This document shows positions 24,053 to 35,549 of a stretch of 64,000 nucleotides of DNA, piece after piece. This DNA comes from Austropuccinia psidii (taxonomy: Eukaryota > Basidiomycota > Pucciniomycetes > Pucciniales > Sphaerophragmiaceae), in assembly GCA_023105745.1 (NCBI GenBank), contig JALGQZ010000004.1:65402612-65466611 (forward strand), read 5' to 3'. The position numbers and the translations under genes are program-made. How positions within the stretch are numbered: position 1 is the first letter of the stretch; every line of letters starts with the position of its first letter. The notes under the pieces are model-generated. The model was not told where the DNA came from. It was given only the letters and a program-made list of their open reading frames with translations, and ran no database searches.

Positions 24053-25351
24053 TTGGCTTTTTCATTAATTTTAGTGTCTGACAACGTGGTAAGACAAGAA
24101 AACATTGAAACAGCCTCAACAGTAACCAGCATTATTCCTGCCAGTACTGTTGATTCTGATCATAATAGTACTATTATTGTGACTCAGAATATTCAACCAG
24201 AGCCAACTTCTTCTGAATTAGTCAACTTGGAAATAAGTAATACTCTTCAGAAAGCCAAAGATTTGGTGAATAGTAAATTTTTTGACATAAAATTACTATT
24301 TTAAGCCTTTTTAACCATAATTATGCCTTCAACCAGGTCAGGAGCCAGCTATAACCCCTCAAGCAGCTCCCAGAAAGGTAATAGACGTGATTATGGCAGA
24401 GGCCAATAAGGTACAGAAGGAAAAGGGTCAGTTGATGACTTCCAAACAACTAAAATGGGTCATTCTGAAGCTGATAATACCATTTTACCTTCAAAAAGAG
24501 CTGACACCACCACAACAAGCCTCTGTGGACATATACAAAGCCAGCCACAGTGCATACAAAAATGCACTCCAGTTCAAGGAGTACCAGATCCTTTCAGACC
24601 TGTGAAAGAATTGCATGAATTCTTACCTGACAGTGAGAAAATTCCTTGGCCATCCCAATACTTGCAAATTGCTCAATGGATGGCATCCATTGATGGAGAA
24701 GAAAAACATGATGCTTTTGACACTAGAATGGAGGAAAAACAACCCTGCACCACCCAAACCAGTGCCAAAAACAGCCCCAGTGGCCAGCAGCAGCAATTCC
24801 AATGTGAAAAAGCAGCCACAAACTCCAAACAAGGGCAAAGGGAAGGCACCAGCCCCAAAACCTTACAGCCAGGGCTACAGAATCCCAAAGATTCAACAGG
24901 ATGCCATGGAAAATGTATTTCAGATGGCCAGAACCATGATGAAATTACAAAAGAAGGAGGAAGCCAGATTAAAATATCAAAAATAATTTCTGATACTTTT
25001 AATTGTATTCCTGAGTTGTATAAAGCTATTTCTGATGTAAAAAGTCATCTTTCTGATAAAATTACATCAATTTGTGACAATCCTAAAACAAATAACTTGA
25101 GTCTGAGGCAAATAAATGATACACTTAAATGCTTTGAAAGAGTTTTAAGAACAATCAAAACTTCCAATAATGATAATTCCTTTGGCATTAAGATAAATGA
25201 ACAATCTGCCATTATTAAAGAATTAGCAGACAAATATTCTAAATTAAATATTGATGACATAATTGAAACAAGAATAAAACAAGCTATTAATACTATCAAA
25301 GAAGATAATAGAAAGTTCTTGATGATATTTCGAAATCATTTGCAGAAGTAA
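24053..25351 (+). pseudogene. Gyp-B gag leader with two overlapping frames
   Basis: A short exon-like reading at 24071-24240 follows a TTTTAG/TGTCT acceptor-like junction. Then two frames overlap. Frame A (24387-24986, one TGA at 24603-24605) encodes a basic linker KKQPQTPNKGKGKAPAPKP and YSQGYRIPKIQQDAMENVFQ, and ends in TAA at 24986. Frame B (24455-25351), at +2 relative to A, encodes a Gln/Thr-rich leader and then long helical, Lys/Asn-rich sequence that leads into Gag capsid. A one-base loss in an A-run near 25312 moves B out of the pol frame. Frame A is better conserved with Gyp-C, so it is probably a genuine Gag N-terminal product. Confidence 0.65.
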
Positions 25352-27201
25352 AGACAAATACAGTTGCCTTGAAAAAGCATTTTGATACCTCAAGAGAGGA
25401 AATATCAAAATTAACAATAAAGTTAAATGAAGTTATATCTGATAATACTAAACAAACAGAATTATGGAATGAGCTTACATATAAAGAGGATGATCATAAA
25501 AAGAATGTCATAGACTCTATACAAAGCTTCCAACATGAGTTAAGAAATTCACAAAGGTGTAATAACAGTAAAATGAATGATATTGAACAACTGCTAAACA
25601 CTTTACCAAGAATGTCTACACCTATGAATCAAAATGAAGATGCAAGAATTCCCAATCCACAAGTATTGGATATTGAAAATTCACAGTTAAAAAATGAATT
25701 TTCTACTTCTTTTCATAACTTAGAACCATAAATGGGCCAAGCACTTTTGAAAGAAGTTCCAAAACTTAAAGAATGGCCTCACTTCAGTGGTGAAGGAGAG
25801 TATGACCATATGGAATTCATTAGAGATATTGACATGATCAAAGAGGATTTTGAATTAACAGACAGATTGGTAACAGCCAGATTTAACACCTTGATTACCA
25901 AATCAGCTCACAGATGGTACATCAAAATAAGACAAGCACATGGACACCAGAGTTGGACTTGGTGGAAAACCCAAATCATCAACAAATGGGCAAATGATGC
26001 TTGGAGGTTTAAAGTTAAAACAGCCTTTGAATCTTCCAAATTTAATGCTGATAGAGACAAAGCTTTACCATGGTTTTGCCAACAAAAGGACAGATTAACA
26101 GCATTATATCCTGAAATGTCAGAATTTATGATCCATAGAAAAATTCTGAGACAATGTGGAGGTGACTTGGAGCATGCTATTAAAAGCAGGACTACTGAAA
26201 AATCTTCAGCAGAGGATATTATCAATATACTAGAAGAAGTAACCACCAGAACCAAAATTGGTTCTAGTAGGGTGAATCTCAAAACAAGGTTTAATACACC
26301 TTGGAAAGATTCTGTGGACAATAACCCCAAAGAAAATTCTAATAATATTAAGTATAAATCTGCAGATACAGTCAGAAAGTGCCATATTTGCCAAAGCACC
26401 ACCCATTTAGCCAATACATGTCCAAAGAAGGGGAAAATAAATGAAATTGATATTGAAAAAGAACCTGATGTTGAAAAAGATGAAATAATTGAAGACAATT
26501 CAGATGATAAATCATCAATATTTTCTGAATCTTCAAAAGATATAGAAAATATCAATGCCACTTTTTACATAATGGAATCTTATTCCCACTTGCCACACTT
26601 GAGCAATGGTCAACTTGATTTATCAAAAGTTCAAGATGCACAACTTATGAAAACAAAATCAAACAGGGGAAAAGGTTATACAGCTGGTAACTCCTGTATA
26701 ACAGAAGTTGTGATTGATAACAAGCCCACCAAGCTTTTGCTTGACCCAGCAGCCTTCTGCTCTTGTGTTGGAAAATCTTTTCTTAAGACTTGTGTACCAA
26801 ATTTTGAAGACAAATTGTTACCAATTGATGGTATAAAATTCAACAGTGCAAGTAACCCAATGAAAGCATTAGGAATATTTGAGACCAATGTCATATTCCC
26901 ACACATAAATGGGAATTTAAGAATCACAGTTGAATTTGTTGTTATGGAAAATTTCTCTAGTACCCATTTTATATTGGGAAATGACTATTTAATCATGTAT
27001 TGGATAGATTTGCATAATAACAAAGACAGATACTTTACTATTGGAGACAATAAGCGCCAAAAATTTGCCTTTTTACCATTTAAAAGACAAATTACAGTAA
27101 ACAAAGTATCACCAGTCAACTTAGAGTTAGAGAAATTCAAGTCTGGACAGTTAAATGAGGCTGAAATAAGCCTTCATCTGACTGATAAACAAGAAAATTA
27201 A
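25352..27201 (+). pseudogene. Gyp-B gag capsid, nucleocapsid and protease
   Basis: A single frame, with an in-frame TAA at 25729-25731 and another at 27199-27201. A helical spacer (25352-25728) is followed by the capsid: KEWPHFSGEGEYDHMEFIR (about 25770), WTWWKTQIINKW, and CGGDLEHAIKSR (about 26157). A perfect zinc knuckle CX2CX4HX4C lies at 26380-26421. An acidic linker leads to the protease (RGKGYTAGNSCITEVVI...), whose active-site region reads Asp-Pro-Ala-Ala at 26743-26754 in place of the canonical Asp-Thr/Ser-Gly. The Gly-to-Ala change is probably inactivating. FILGNDYLIMY and DRYFTIGDNKRQKF close the protease. Confidence 0.9.
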
Positions 27202-28473
27202 CTTTCTTGCCTTTTGTATGACCACAGAGGAGCATTTGCTTCAGACAAAGAACCTCTAGGAGCAATTATTGGTCATGAAGTCGACATCATTCTTAACATT
27301 GAGAGACCTTATCCACCACTCTTAAGAAGACTTGCATATCCAGCAAGTCCAAAATCAAGAGAAGCTCTAGAAATTCATATCAAAGAACTTCTGGACCTTG
27401 GTGTAATAAGAAAAGTAAGCCACAATGAAGAAGTAGAAATAACTACACCAGTCATAGTGGCATGGCATAATGGAAAATACAGAATGGTTGGGGACTTTAG
27501 AGCTATGAACACTTACACTGTTCCAGACAGATACCCAATACCAAAAATCCAAATTGCCCTTACTCAAATATCTCAAGCAGTGTATATAACCACTATGGAT
27601 GCCCTTAAAGGATTCCATAAAAATGTGGTGACACCAAGAGCAAGAAAATACTTGAGAATTATTGTTCATTGTGGAGTGTATGAATACTTGAGGATTCCCT
27701 TTGGTATCAAAAATGCACCTTCACACTTCCAAAGAATGATGAATGAAATTTTCCCTGAAGAACTCTCAGAGGGATGGTTAATCATTTACATTGATGACAT
27801 TATTGTCTGTTCCAAGACTTGGGAGGAGCACATGTACAGATTGTCCAGAGTTTTGACAAAAATTCAATCAGTAAACATGAAAATCTCCTTTAAGAAATGT
27901 CATTTTAGATTTAAAGAACTTAAAGCACTAGGACATGTTGTATCTGGTTTGTCCCTTGGAATTTACAAAAACAAAGTTGCAGCAGTATTGCTAAAACCCA
28001 TGCCTCAGAGCAAAAAGGAAATTCAGTCATTCTTAGGTTTTGCAGGATATTACAGGCAACACATTAAAGATTTTGCATCCATAGCAAGACCACTTTATAA
28101 ATTGTGTGACAAAGACACAGTATTTGAAATGACTGTTGACAGAGTCAAAGCTTTTGAGTCTCTAAGAGAAGCATTGACCACTGCTCCACTCTTACTGATG
28201 CCAGACTGTAAATTGCCTTTCAAACTGTATATTGATGCATCAGGGGATGGACTGGGTGCTGCACTTCACCAAGTTCAGATCATAAATGATAAACCTGTAG
28301 AAGGACCCATATGTTTCATATCCAGGAAAATCAAACCAACTGAAGCCAGATATGGAGCAAGTGAAATGGAATGTCTATGTCTTGTCTGGGCCTTGGAAAA
28401 ATTAAACTACTTCTTAGAGGGATTTGTTTTTGAGGTGATAACAGATTGTACAGCTGTCAAATAACTTTTAAAC
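27202..28473 (+). pseudogene. Gyp-B reverse transcriptase and RNase H
   Basis: In frame with gag after the TAA at 27199. RT motifs: the entry loop [35 protein letters not shown] (about 27480), the [17 protein letters not shown] motif and the catalytic [10 protein letters not shown] (about 27780-27809). The thumb contains [18 protein letters not shown]. RNase H starts [17 protein letters not shown] (about 28220) and has [18 protein letters not shown] at 28462-28464 interrupts it just before LLNMKKPNR. The RT catalytic acids are intact; only the nonsense codon breaks this block. Confidence 0.92.
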
Positions 28474-30246
28474 ATGAAAAAACCCAACAGAAATATGCTC
28501 AGATGGCAAATAGCCATACAAGAATACAGAGGCAATATGACTATTGTTCATAAGGATGGGAATATTCATAAGAATGCATATGGACTAAGCAGATGGCCAT
28601 TACCAAATGATATTGATAATCCTGCTTATGTGCCAGAAGAAGCTTCACCACAAATTCCAATAGAAGGAATAAGTGTTACAGACTTGAACACCACCTTCTT
28701 TGAAGAAGTCAGAAGTAGTTACACTCAAGATAAGAATTGTAACATCTTATGCCAATTACTTGGCAAAGACTGTAAAGACAACTCTCTGATACATGCCTTG
28801 GATGAAGTATGGAAAAAATCTTATGATGAAGGAAGATTTCACCTACTGGATGGTATAATTTACCACAGAACCAAGCACACATGTGTCATGACAGTTGTAG
28901 ACAGGTCATTAATCAATCTTGTACTGAAGGAATGCCATGATAGCCCCTTTTCAGGACATCTGTCTGAAGACAGAACAAGAGAGAAAGTAAAGACCTGCAT
29001 ATGGTGGCCAATGTGGCAGAAAGATGTTGCAGAGTATTGCAAGACCTGTGACAGATGCCAAAAGGCAAAAAAATCCACTGGCACAAAACTTGGAAATATG
29101 ATAAAAATCCAAGAAATAAGCAGACCTTGGGAAATTGTCCATATGGATTGGGTAACTGGCCTACCACCAGGAGGTGACAGAAGCTATAATGCTTGCCTAG
29201 TAATTGTGGACAGATTCAGTAAAACTCCAATCTTTTTACCATGTCACAAAGATGATACAGCCATGGATACAGCTCTTCTGATATAGAATAGAGTAGTTTC
29301 ATGGACTGGGATATTTACAAATATCATTAGTGATAGGGATCCCAAATTCACTTCAGCACTATGGAAAAATCTTCACCAATTATTTGGCACTAAAATGTCT
29401 TTCTCTACAGTGTACCACCCACAAACTAATGGCCTGGCTGAAAGGATGATCCAAACTTTAGAGGACATGGTGAGAAGAGTTTGTGCATATGGCCTTGAAT
29501 TCAAAGATTGTGATGGATTTACCCATTATTGGTGTACTCTGTTGCCAGCACTGGAATTAGCATATAAAACATCAATCCATGCCAGTACCAATCAGACTCC
29601 TGCTATTCTAGAAAAAGGATGGAACCCCAAGTTACCCCAAGATTCCTTGAGGAAAGACTTAATTGAAATACATCCTACAGCTGCTAGCTTCAAAGGAATG
29701 CTAGACAAAGCTAGAAAGCATGCAGTAAGATGCATGGAGGACTCTTTTGCATATGCTAAAGATAAATGGGATAAATCACATGCAACTCCAGATTTCAAAG
29801 TGGGGGACCTAGTTCTTGTATCCACCACTAACTTCAATAACATAAAAGGATGTAGAAAGTTGAAATACTCCTTTGCAGGACCTTTTGTGATTAAGGCCCT
29901 CCATGGAGAAAATGCTGTTGAAGTAGAGTTATCTGAAGAACTTAGCAATAAGCACCCTACATTTCCAGTGAGCTTGATAAAGCCATATAGATCTAGTGAT
30001 GCTGAGAAATTTCCCTTGAGGAATAAGATTCCCCAAGTTATACCTCCTATTGAGACATCTGGTACTAAGAAAATTACCAAAGTTCTTAAAGAAAGGAAAT
30101 TAAGAACCAAGAAAGTAAGGGAATACCTTGTCAGGTACAGTGACCCAACTTGTGAAGATGAATGGTTAGAAGAAAAAGATATACCAGAAGCTACCAAACT
30201 CCTCAAGAGATTCAGACACACTAGAAACACCAATATTACAAAGTAA
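28474..30246 (+). pseudogene. Gyp-B integrase and C-terminal module
   Basis: Same frame as RT. The RNase H end, [16 protein letters not shown], is followed by an integrase H2C2 zinc finger (HECHDS-type...[10 protein letters not shown], about 28930-29070) and the core [12 protein letters not shown] with the first Asp. A TAG at 29284-29286 replaces the Trp codon expected after MDTALLI. The second Asp is in IISDRDPKF (about 29330) and the Glu in LAERMIQ (about 29440). YHPQTD has become YHPQTN. The C-terminal module includes VGDLVLVSTTNFNN, NKHPTFPVSLIKPY and a chromo-like REYLVRYSDPTCEDEWL. It ends at TAA 30246, before the polypurine tract. Confidence 0.92.
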
Positions 30247-30269
30247 TATTCTTTTTGAGGGGGAGGGAA

Positions 30270-32087
30270 TGTGAGCCTTAGAGGTAATTTCATATACCCA
30301 AAAGACCACAAATATAAAAAATAACATATTAATATAAATAAAATCAATTTATTTATATTATTAAAATAAAAATCAAAATATAAATATAAAATTATATTAA
30401 AAATAAAAAATTAATTACAATTTAAAAATAAAAATACATTAAATTTTGTAAGTATAAAATTACATGTATACTTGAAAAAATTAAGTAAAAATGAAATTTT
30501 AACAAAATTGTGAAAAAATAAATAAATTTGGAAAAAAGTTAAATAAAAATTATTATAACTTTTTATCCAATAAATAAACATATAAAAATTATTTCACCAT
30601 TGGATTCCTCATAAAAAATCAGGTGGGGTCACCTCTGAGTGAAATTCTTGTAACTCAACTCTAAATAAGCTTAAATTAAGTTTTTAGTATTTTCAATACA
30701 AAAGTTGAAAATCCTAAAAACCTTAATTTAATTCACACCACATGTGGTGTTAACCATCAATTTTTGTGTTAAAATTGAGGTGTTGTGTTTAGTTTAGAAG
30801 TTATGAGGAATTGAAGTATTTTCAATTGAATTAAATTGAAATGTCAAAATGTGCGCGTGTATTACATAAGTGAACTTTGGTTTACATATGAGGTGTCAAT
30901 TATTACTGTATTGTACTGTACAATTGAATTGAATTACATATGTAAATTATAAGTATAATACATGATGAGGAATTAAAGGAAAAATAAATTGGAAAGATTA
31001 AATTTGGGGGGGAAAAGGAACTCCAGCTCTAAGGGGGAGGTAGACCCCCAAAATCCTTGCTGACAGGCGTGGGATGTCAAAATTCACGCAAAAGTTCATC
31101 ACTTTTGGCCTGGAATTGAGTTACAGGGTCTGTGGACTCAATTGATGATGAGGTTTTGATACCAACTGGGGTAGTTTTAGCTGTTGCCAAGAGGGTAAAA
31201 CTACCCTTAAGATAAAACAACCATAGTAAAACCAGTTTTAACTGGTTTCCACGCCTCTTACACACATTCTGACGTGTTTTGAAGGCTCTAGGCCTGGTAT
31301 TGCTATAGTAATGGCTGATTTGAGGGTCTAAAATGGCTTAAACCAGCCCTTTTTGGTCTAAACCAGGGTTCAATGATGCCATAATTGGCTTTTATGTTGT
31401 CAGACTGTTTTTCACGACTGACAAGAGTAAAATTTACTTTTGGAATAAGAGAATTGATGGCTATAAAAGAATGTCTTCTTTGCCCCACTTTTCTCTTCAT
31501 GTTAGAATCTTTTCCTTTTATTAATTAGTTTAAACACTGTTAAACCAATCAATCAAATATTCCAACCACCATTTTTAAATCATTTTAATCCTTTTAACCA
31601 CGTGAAAAAATCATTATAATCATTTTTTGTAACTCTTATAATCATTTTTACCCCTGAACCACCCCAAAAGTAAATTAAAGCATCTTTCATCACCGTAAAC
31701 TTTGTCACTTTGTTTCCAAATTCACTCTGGTCACTTTTGGGCATTTTTTCTCTTTAATATTCTTTTTAAAGACTTTGTTCTTTAATTAATTGCTTGCAGT
31801 TCTTTGCTCAATTAATTCCAATTGAAATTGCTCTTGAAGAAATTTCTTTTGTAGCCTTAAAATATCTCTTGTAGAGTATTTTTTGAATAAATTTTTATTG
31901 TTGGTAAAACAATAAATTTTTATAATACTATTGTTTTATACTAATAAAGTTATAAACAATAAAATTGGCGTGTTTTCTCTTAAAAATAATATTCTTTACC
32001 ATTTTTAACTGAATTTTACCTTATACAAATTTTGAGGACAGGAAAAGTACTTGATTTTTAATCAAAGTTTCATATCCACACCTTACA
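30270..32087 (+). repeat. Gyp-B 3' LTR (family L2)
   Basis: 1,818 bp, starting TGTGAGCCTTAGAGGTAATTT directly after the polypurine tract (30257-30269) and ending ATCCACACCTTACA. It is collinear with 22048-23851, with scattered substitutions and small indels. TATAAAAGAATG lies at 31460-31471. The following base begins copia-like sequence. Confidence 0.9.
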
Positions 32088-32534
32088 GGGACCTGAAGAA
32101 GAGGAGGGAAACTTGATTCTGAACAGCTTTCCAAAATGGGTAGCAATGTTTCTAGCCAATGTAGATGCATAATGCTCCTTAATGGTCCTCCACAACTTTC
32201 CTGGATTCTTATCTTCATCTACCAAAAATTTGTCATAGTTTTCAGAGTCTAAGTGGCCAATTATGAAGTAATACACCATTTGATGTTGCCTCTTAATTCC
32301 ACTATCTTCTTTATCTTCAATAGTTGTTTCTTCAAGTAAATGTTTAAGATTCCTCATGCCTAGAGTGGCAATCATGCTCCTTTGCCATGAGAGGAAGTTA
32401 TTACCATTGAGCTTTTTAATATTTTTAACTTCAAAGAGTGAGGTGGAAGTATTTTCCATTTTGTAAGTGAAGGATGAGTGAGGAGATTGAAGTTCTTCAG
32501 AGTTTGAATATTCAGAGTTATTTGTTTGATCCAA
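32088..32534 (-). pseudogene. Ty1/copia gag N-terminal fragment (UBN2-type)
   Basis: On the minus strand, about 150 codons are open from 32534 to the junction with the Gyp-B LTR at 32088. The core reads KLNGNNFLSWQRSMIATLG, followed by GKLWRTIKEHYAS, the signature start of copia Gag proteins (UBN2/retrotran gag). The first ATG-initiated residue is in MENTSTSLFEV (about 32460); the region upstream lacks an ATG. The chain is cut at FPSSSSGP by the LTR, and zinc knuckle, protease, integrase and RT are absent here. The tandem repeats at 32582-32760 lie on its upstream side and may be its leader. Confidence 0.8.
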
Positions 32535-32581
32535 TTTGTCTTTGTATGCTTTTCAGAGCTCTGGGCCCATAACCTAAAAGG

Positions 32582-32762
32582 CTCAATAGATTTGTAAGTT
32601 AGTCAGGAACAGGGAGTTACAAAGTAGTTCAAGGAGTAAGAAACAAATAGCTGGATTGCAAGAGTAGAGCATACCTAAAATACTCAATAGATTTGTAAGT
32701 GAGTCAGGAACAGTGAGCTACAAAGGAGTTCAAGGAGTAAGAAATGAATAGCTGGATGAGGA
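32582..32762 (-). repeat. Tandem repeat, 101-bp period, two units
   Basis: The block starting CTCAATAGATTTGTAAGT at 32582 recurs at 32683, with the shared continuation AGTCAGGAACAG, TTCAAGGAGTAAGAAA and AATAGCTGGAT. The units differ at several bases. It lies in the presumed untranslated leader of the copia fragment (minus strand). Confidence 0.8.
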
Positions 32763-32999
32763 CTAAGCTATCTGAGTCTCCTTGCTCTATACATAGTAGT
32801 TATAAATTTAAAGTCCATTTTATTATGAATGGGACTTGTGATTACTCTTAGCAATGAGGAAATGAAGTAAGCTATAATTAAATAAACCTTTTGGTAAGAA
32901 TACATGATCAGAGTGTGCTATTGTTATCAGCGATGATTACATTAACACATATTTCATTATATAAAATTATTCTATTTCTTTGAAATATTGATTTTTTGA
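32763..32999 (+). other. Unassigned spacer
   Basis: AT-rich sequence between the copia leader repeats and an L3 LTR tail. No gene or landmark is seen. The left limit of the LTR tail is not sharp and may lie inside this stretch. Confidence 0.3.
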
Positions 33000-33503
33000 C
33001 ATTTTTTTAACTTTTAAACATTATTTAATAGTAAAATGGCTTTATTTTGACCTATAGTATTAAATAAATATTCTAAGTAATTTTCTCTCTTAATTCCATA
33101 TCTTTTTCATCTAGTATTAGTTTTTATATAGAATTTCTCTATAAGGATTATCTCTGCACATTGTATGTGATAATTTCTCCTATAAATAATATTTTTATTA
33201 TTTACAAGTGGTCAATATCATTGTTTTTCACATATAATTTTCTCATTAAGATCTTTTATATTTCTTACTATTATAACTGTAAGTGACTATAATAATAATA
33301 TAATATACATAATTCATTATAATTGTTAGGATTTTTGATTATTAAATTCTTTGATAATAATTAATTCTTTTTTTATATAATTATTTTTTATAATTATATT
33401 TATTTGTGGTTATAATATTTAATTATATTTTATTTTCTACTGAGGACAGCATATTACTATTGACATTTGCTACTATTATCAAGAGTTTCATAGACAAAAT
33501 TTA
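33000..33503 (+). repeat. Truncated L3-type LTR tail
   Basis: Collinear with about 7180-7662 of the L3 solo LTR: shared words include TATTAGTTTTT-ATATAGAATT, TATGTGATAATT, TCTCATTAAGA, TTTCTACTGAGGACAGC, and the end TATCAAGAGTTTCATAGACAAAATTTACA. The 5' three quarters are missing. Confidence 0.65.
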
Positions 33504-35549
33504 CAGAATTAATACTCATGCTATTAGTTTTTCCTCAAATGTAGCCAGGAATTTGAATAAATTGAATTTCATAGAGTCACAGGAGATAAAGTTATTTTAT
33601 ATCATCCAAAAAACACCTCAAGCTTTTCAATTAATTAATTATATCTTATTCAAGTAAAAAAATGAATTCCCTTTTGATTTTCTTAATAAAGAATATCTCA
33701 AAATTACTCAAATTAATAATCTTTCAATATAATTATGATTCATAATATTAATGAAATATACATAAAAAATGGTCTGAAAGAAATGAAATAAATCTCATTA
33801 TTGGATTGTTTTCTCATCATCAAAATTAGGTTTTAATAAATTTATTGGAGCAACACTTTCATAGAAAGCCCGCACTCATTTTTTTCCTTCTAAAGTATTT
33901 GTTTTGATCTTTTGATCCCTTTGAATTATATTTTACCCTAAGTGTGAATTAATTACTACTTTTTCATTCTCCTATATACATCATTCAATAAATTCAAAAT
34001 TCTTTTACCTTAATTATTGTGTTATGTTACATTATGAAACAAATATTTTTGGCATGGAAGTTAAATTTTCTCAGCATAATGAGTGGAATCGTGGTATTTG
34101 AGAGTCAAGGGAAGAAATAATTTCTTGATATTGATATTTTTTTAGGTTTGAAACACATCAATATTGGTGAGATAAAGACTTATGAAGCTGTATATCTATA
34201 TAGCCAGTATGTCATAACCACCTATATGTATTTCGGGACTCTTTTTATCTTAAATATCAGTATTTAGACCTCAGAAATATCATGTATTTGACATTCTTTA
34301 AGAATTTTTCTGAGATATTTATCTTGAAAAGGTTTGATATAGTTTCAGATAACTTTCAATTTTAAAGAGAAATATTAATGATATAATAAAACTCATACTT
34401 TTACCAACTGAAGCTTTTTTAAGATATGTTTTTTTTTATTTAGAAAGAAAAATTTCAAATTCAAGGGTGTAGAAAAAATACCCAGTCGATTCAAACATTT
34501 TACTAAAAGGTCTAAAAATAGAATTTCCAATTGAATGATAATTAGTTTATCTAAAAAATAATCTTACAGCTTACAGATTTCATCTTTACTTATTCCCTTT
34601 AGTAGATTATCTTTCTGTTATCTCTCAGTTTATTTTTGTATTTGGCTTTGAGTTTGTTAAGTATCCTCTTTTACTATTTTTCCACTTCTTCTTTCTAATC
34701 TATTGACTTTAGCTGATTTCATTCAAGTATTCTTTAACAGAAAATTTATGACTACAAGTATGATTTTAATACCAAATATATGTATATGTATTTTCAAAGA
34801 GAGCCAAATACAGATTATCCAGTCCAAATTTATCCTCCTAATCCAATCCCAATTCAGCTTTCATTTTCCAAACTCCAAATATAGCTTTCTCTATAAAAAT
34901 CAAATAAAAATACTGTTCAAGTTTTGAATCTCAGTTTTCACAAATAAAGAAAAAAATTTTAGTAATTAATCATGCCTGCATCAGATATATGTGAAAAAAT
35001 CATCAAGTTAAGGAATAGCGCATACAAAATTTCTATAAGGTATTTTGAGTAATTCTTAAAAGTTACTTTTTTGATGTAACTCTTCCTTTTTCCTTCAGTT
35101 TGTTTTTGATCTGATTCGATCTTGAAGGTTGCATGACATCAAGTGCGCCCGGTGTGAAAGCTGCCAAATGAGATCTGACGTCATCGTTCATGTGTTCCGG
35201 TTTACTCCGAAACCTGATGCCGGTCAAGAACCCAGAGTAGGCCTAACCCAGAGTTTTGTCAAGGAATCACCCCAACCAAGCTAAAGACTTTGTCGGTGCA
35301 TTCAAGGTATCACCCCAATTGGTGAGCTTTTCAGGAGTAAGGAGTTCAGCTTTTCTCAGGATTTGACTTAAATTGACGACCAGACACCAGTAATTGAGGC
35401 CCATCGACTTGAAGCCGTACTAATCATTTGATTGATAACCAATACCTGTTCATTCTTGATTTTCTGGAAAGACGCAAGCTATTCTTTAGTATAAATCAAT
35501 CACAAAAGATTCATTTTAACTGACTTCTTAAAATACTTGGAATAACAAG
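33504..35549 (+). other. Intergenic DNA with the presumed promoter of the acyl-CoA-binding gene
   Basis: AT-rich to about 35080 without supported genes; ORFs at 33406-33657 and 34703-34927 are low complexity. From 35085 base composition shifts toward balanced and the sequence looks like 5' flank of a host gene. A perfect palindrome TGACGTCA lies at 35176-35183, 367 bp before the ATG at 35550. Confidence 0.5.
35176..35183. promoter_or_regulatory. CRE-like palindrome TGACGTCA upstream of the ACBP gene
   Basis: An exact 8-bp match to the bZIP (ATF/CREB) recognition palindrome. It lies in the GC-richer stretch upstream of the acyl-CoA-binding protein gene, where a promoter is expected. Binding is inferred from the motif only, and a chance match cannot be excluded. 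Confidence 0.35.

Larger units (their letters stand above)
22048..32087 (+). mobile_element. Gyp-B: LTR-bounded Ty3/gypsy element, defective
   Basis: A 10,040-bp element with LTRs at 22048-23851 and 30270-32087. The order is PBS-like sequence, two overlapping gag leader frames, gag with zinc knuckle, PR, RT, RNase H, integrase, and a polypurine tract GAGGGGGAGGGAA at 30257-30269. The LTRs are similar but visibly diverged, with small indels and substitutions. Five lesions break the main frame. Flanks GTCTG (22043-22047) and GGGAC (32088-32092) do not match. The left flank is Gyp-D integrase side and the right flank is copia gag, so the element does not sit in a simple insertion site. Confidence 0.9.

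Noticed and set aside
24960..24990. Canonical -1 slippery heptamer at the end of gag frame A
   Set aside because: No X-XXY-YYZ heptamer in the zero frame is visible before the frame A stop in Gyp-B, nor before 57625 in Gyp-C.
25908..26561. 217-codon minus-strand ORF
   Set aside because: It is the antisense of the Gyp-B gag capsid and zinc-knuckle region; the plus-strand reading has clear motifs.
25729..29286. Repeat-induced point mutation as the cause of the Gyp-B stops
   Set aside because: Judged against the residues expected from relatives, the stops mix C-to-A, G-to-T and G-to-A changes; there is no consistent C-to-T pattern.
29592..30347. 251-codon minus-strand ORF
   Set aside because: Antisense of the Gyp-B integrase C-terminus, running into the 3' LTR; Ser/Leu-rich composition mirrors the sense strand.
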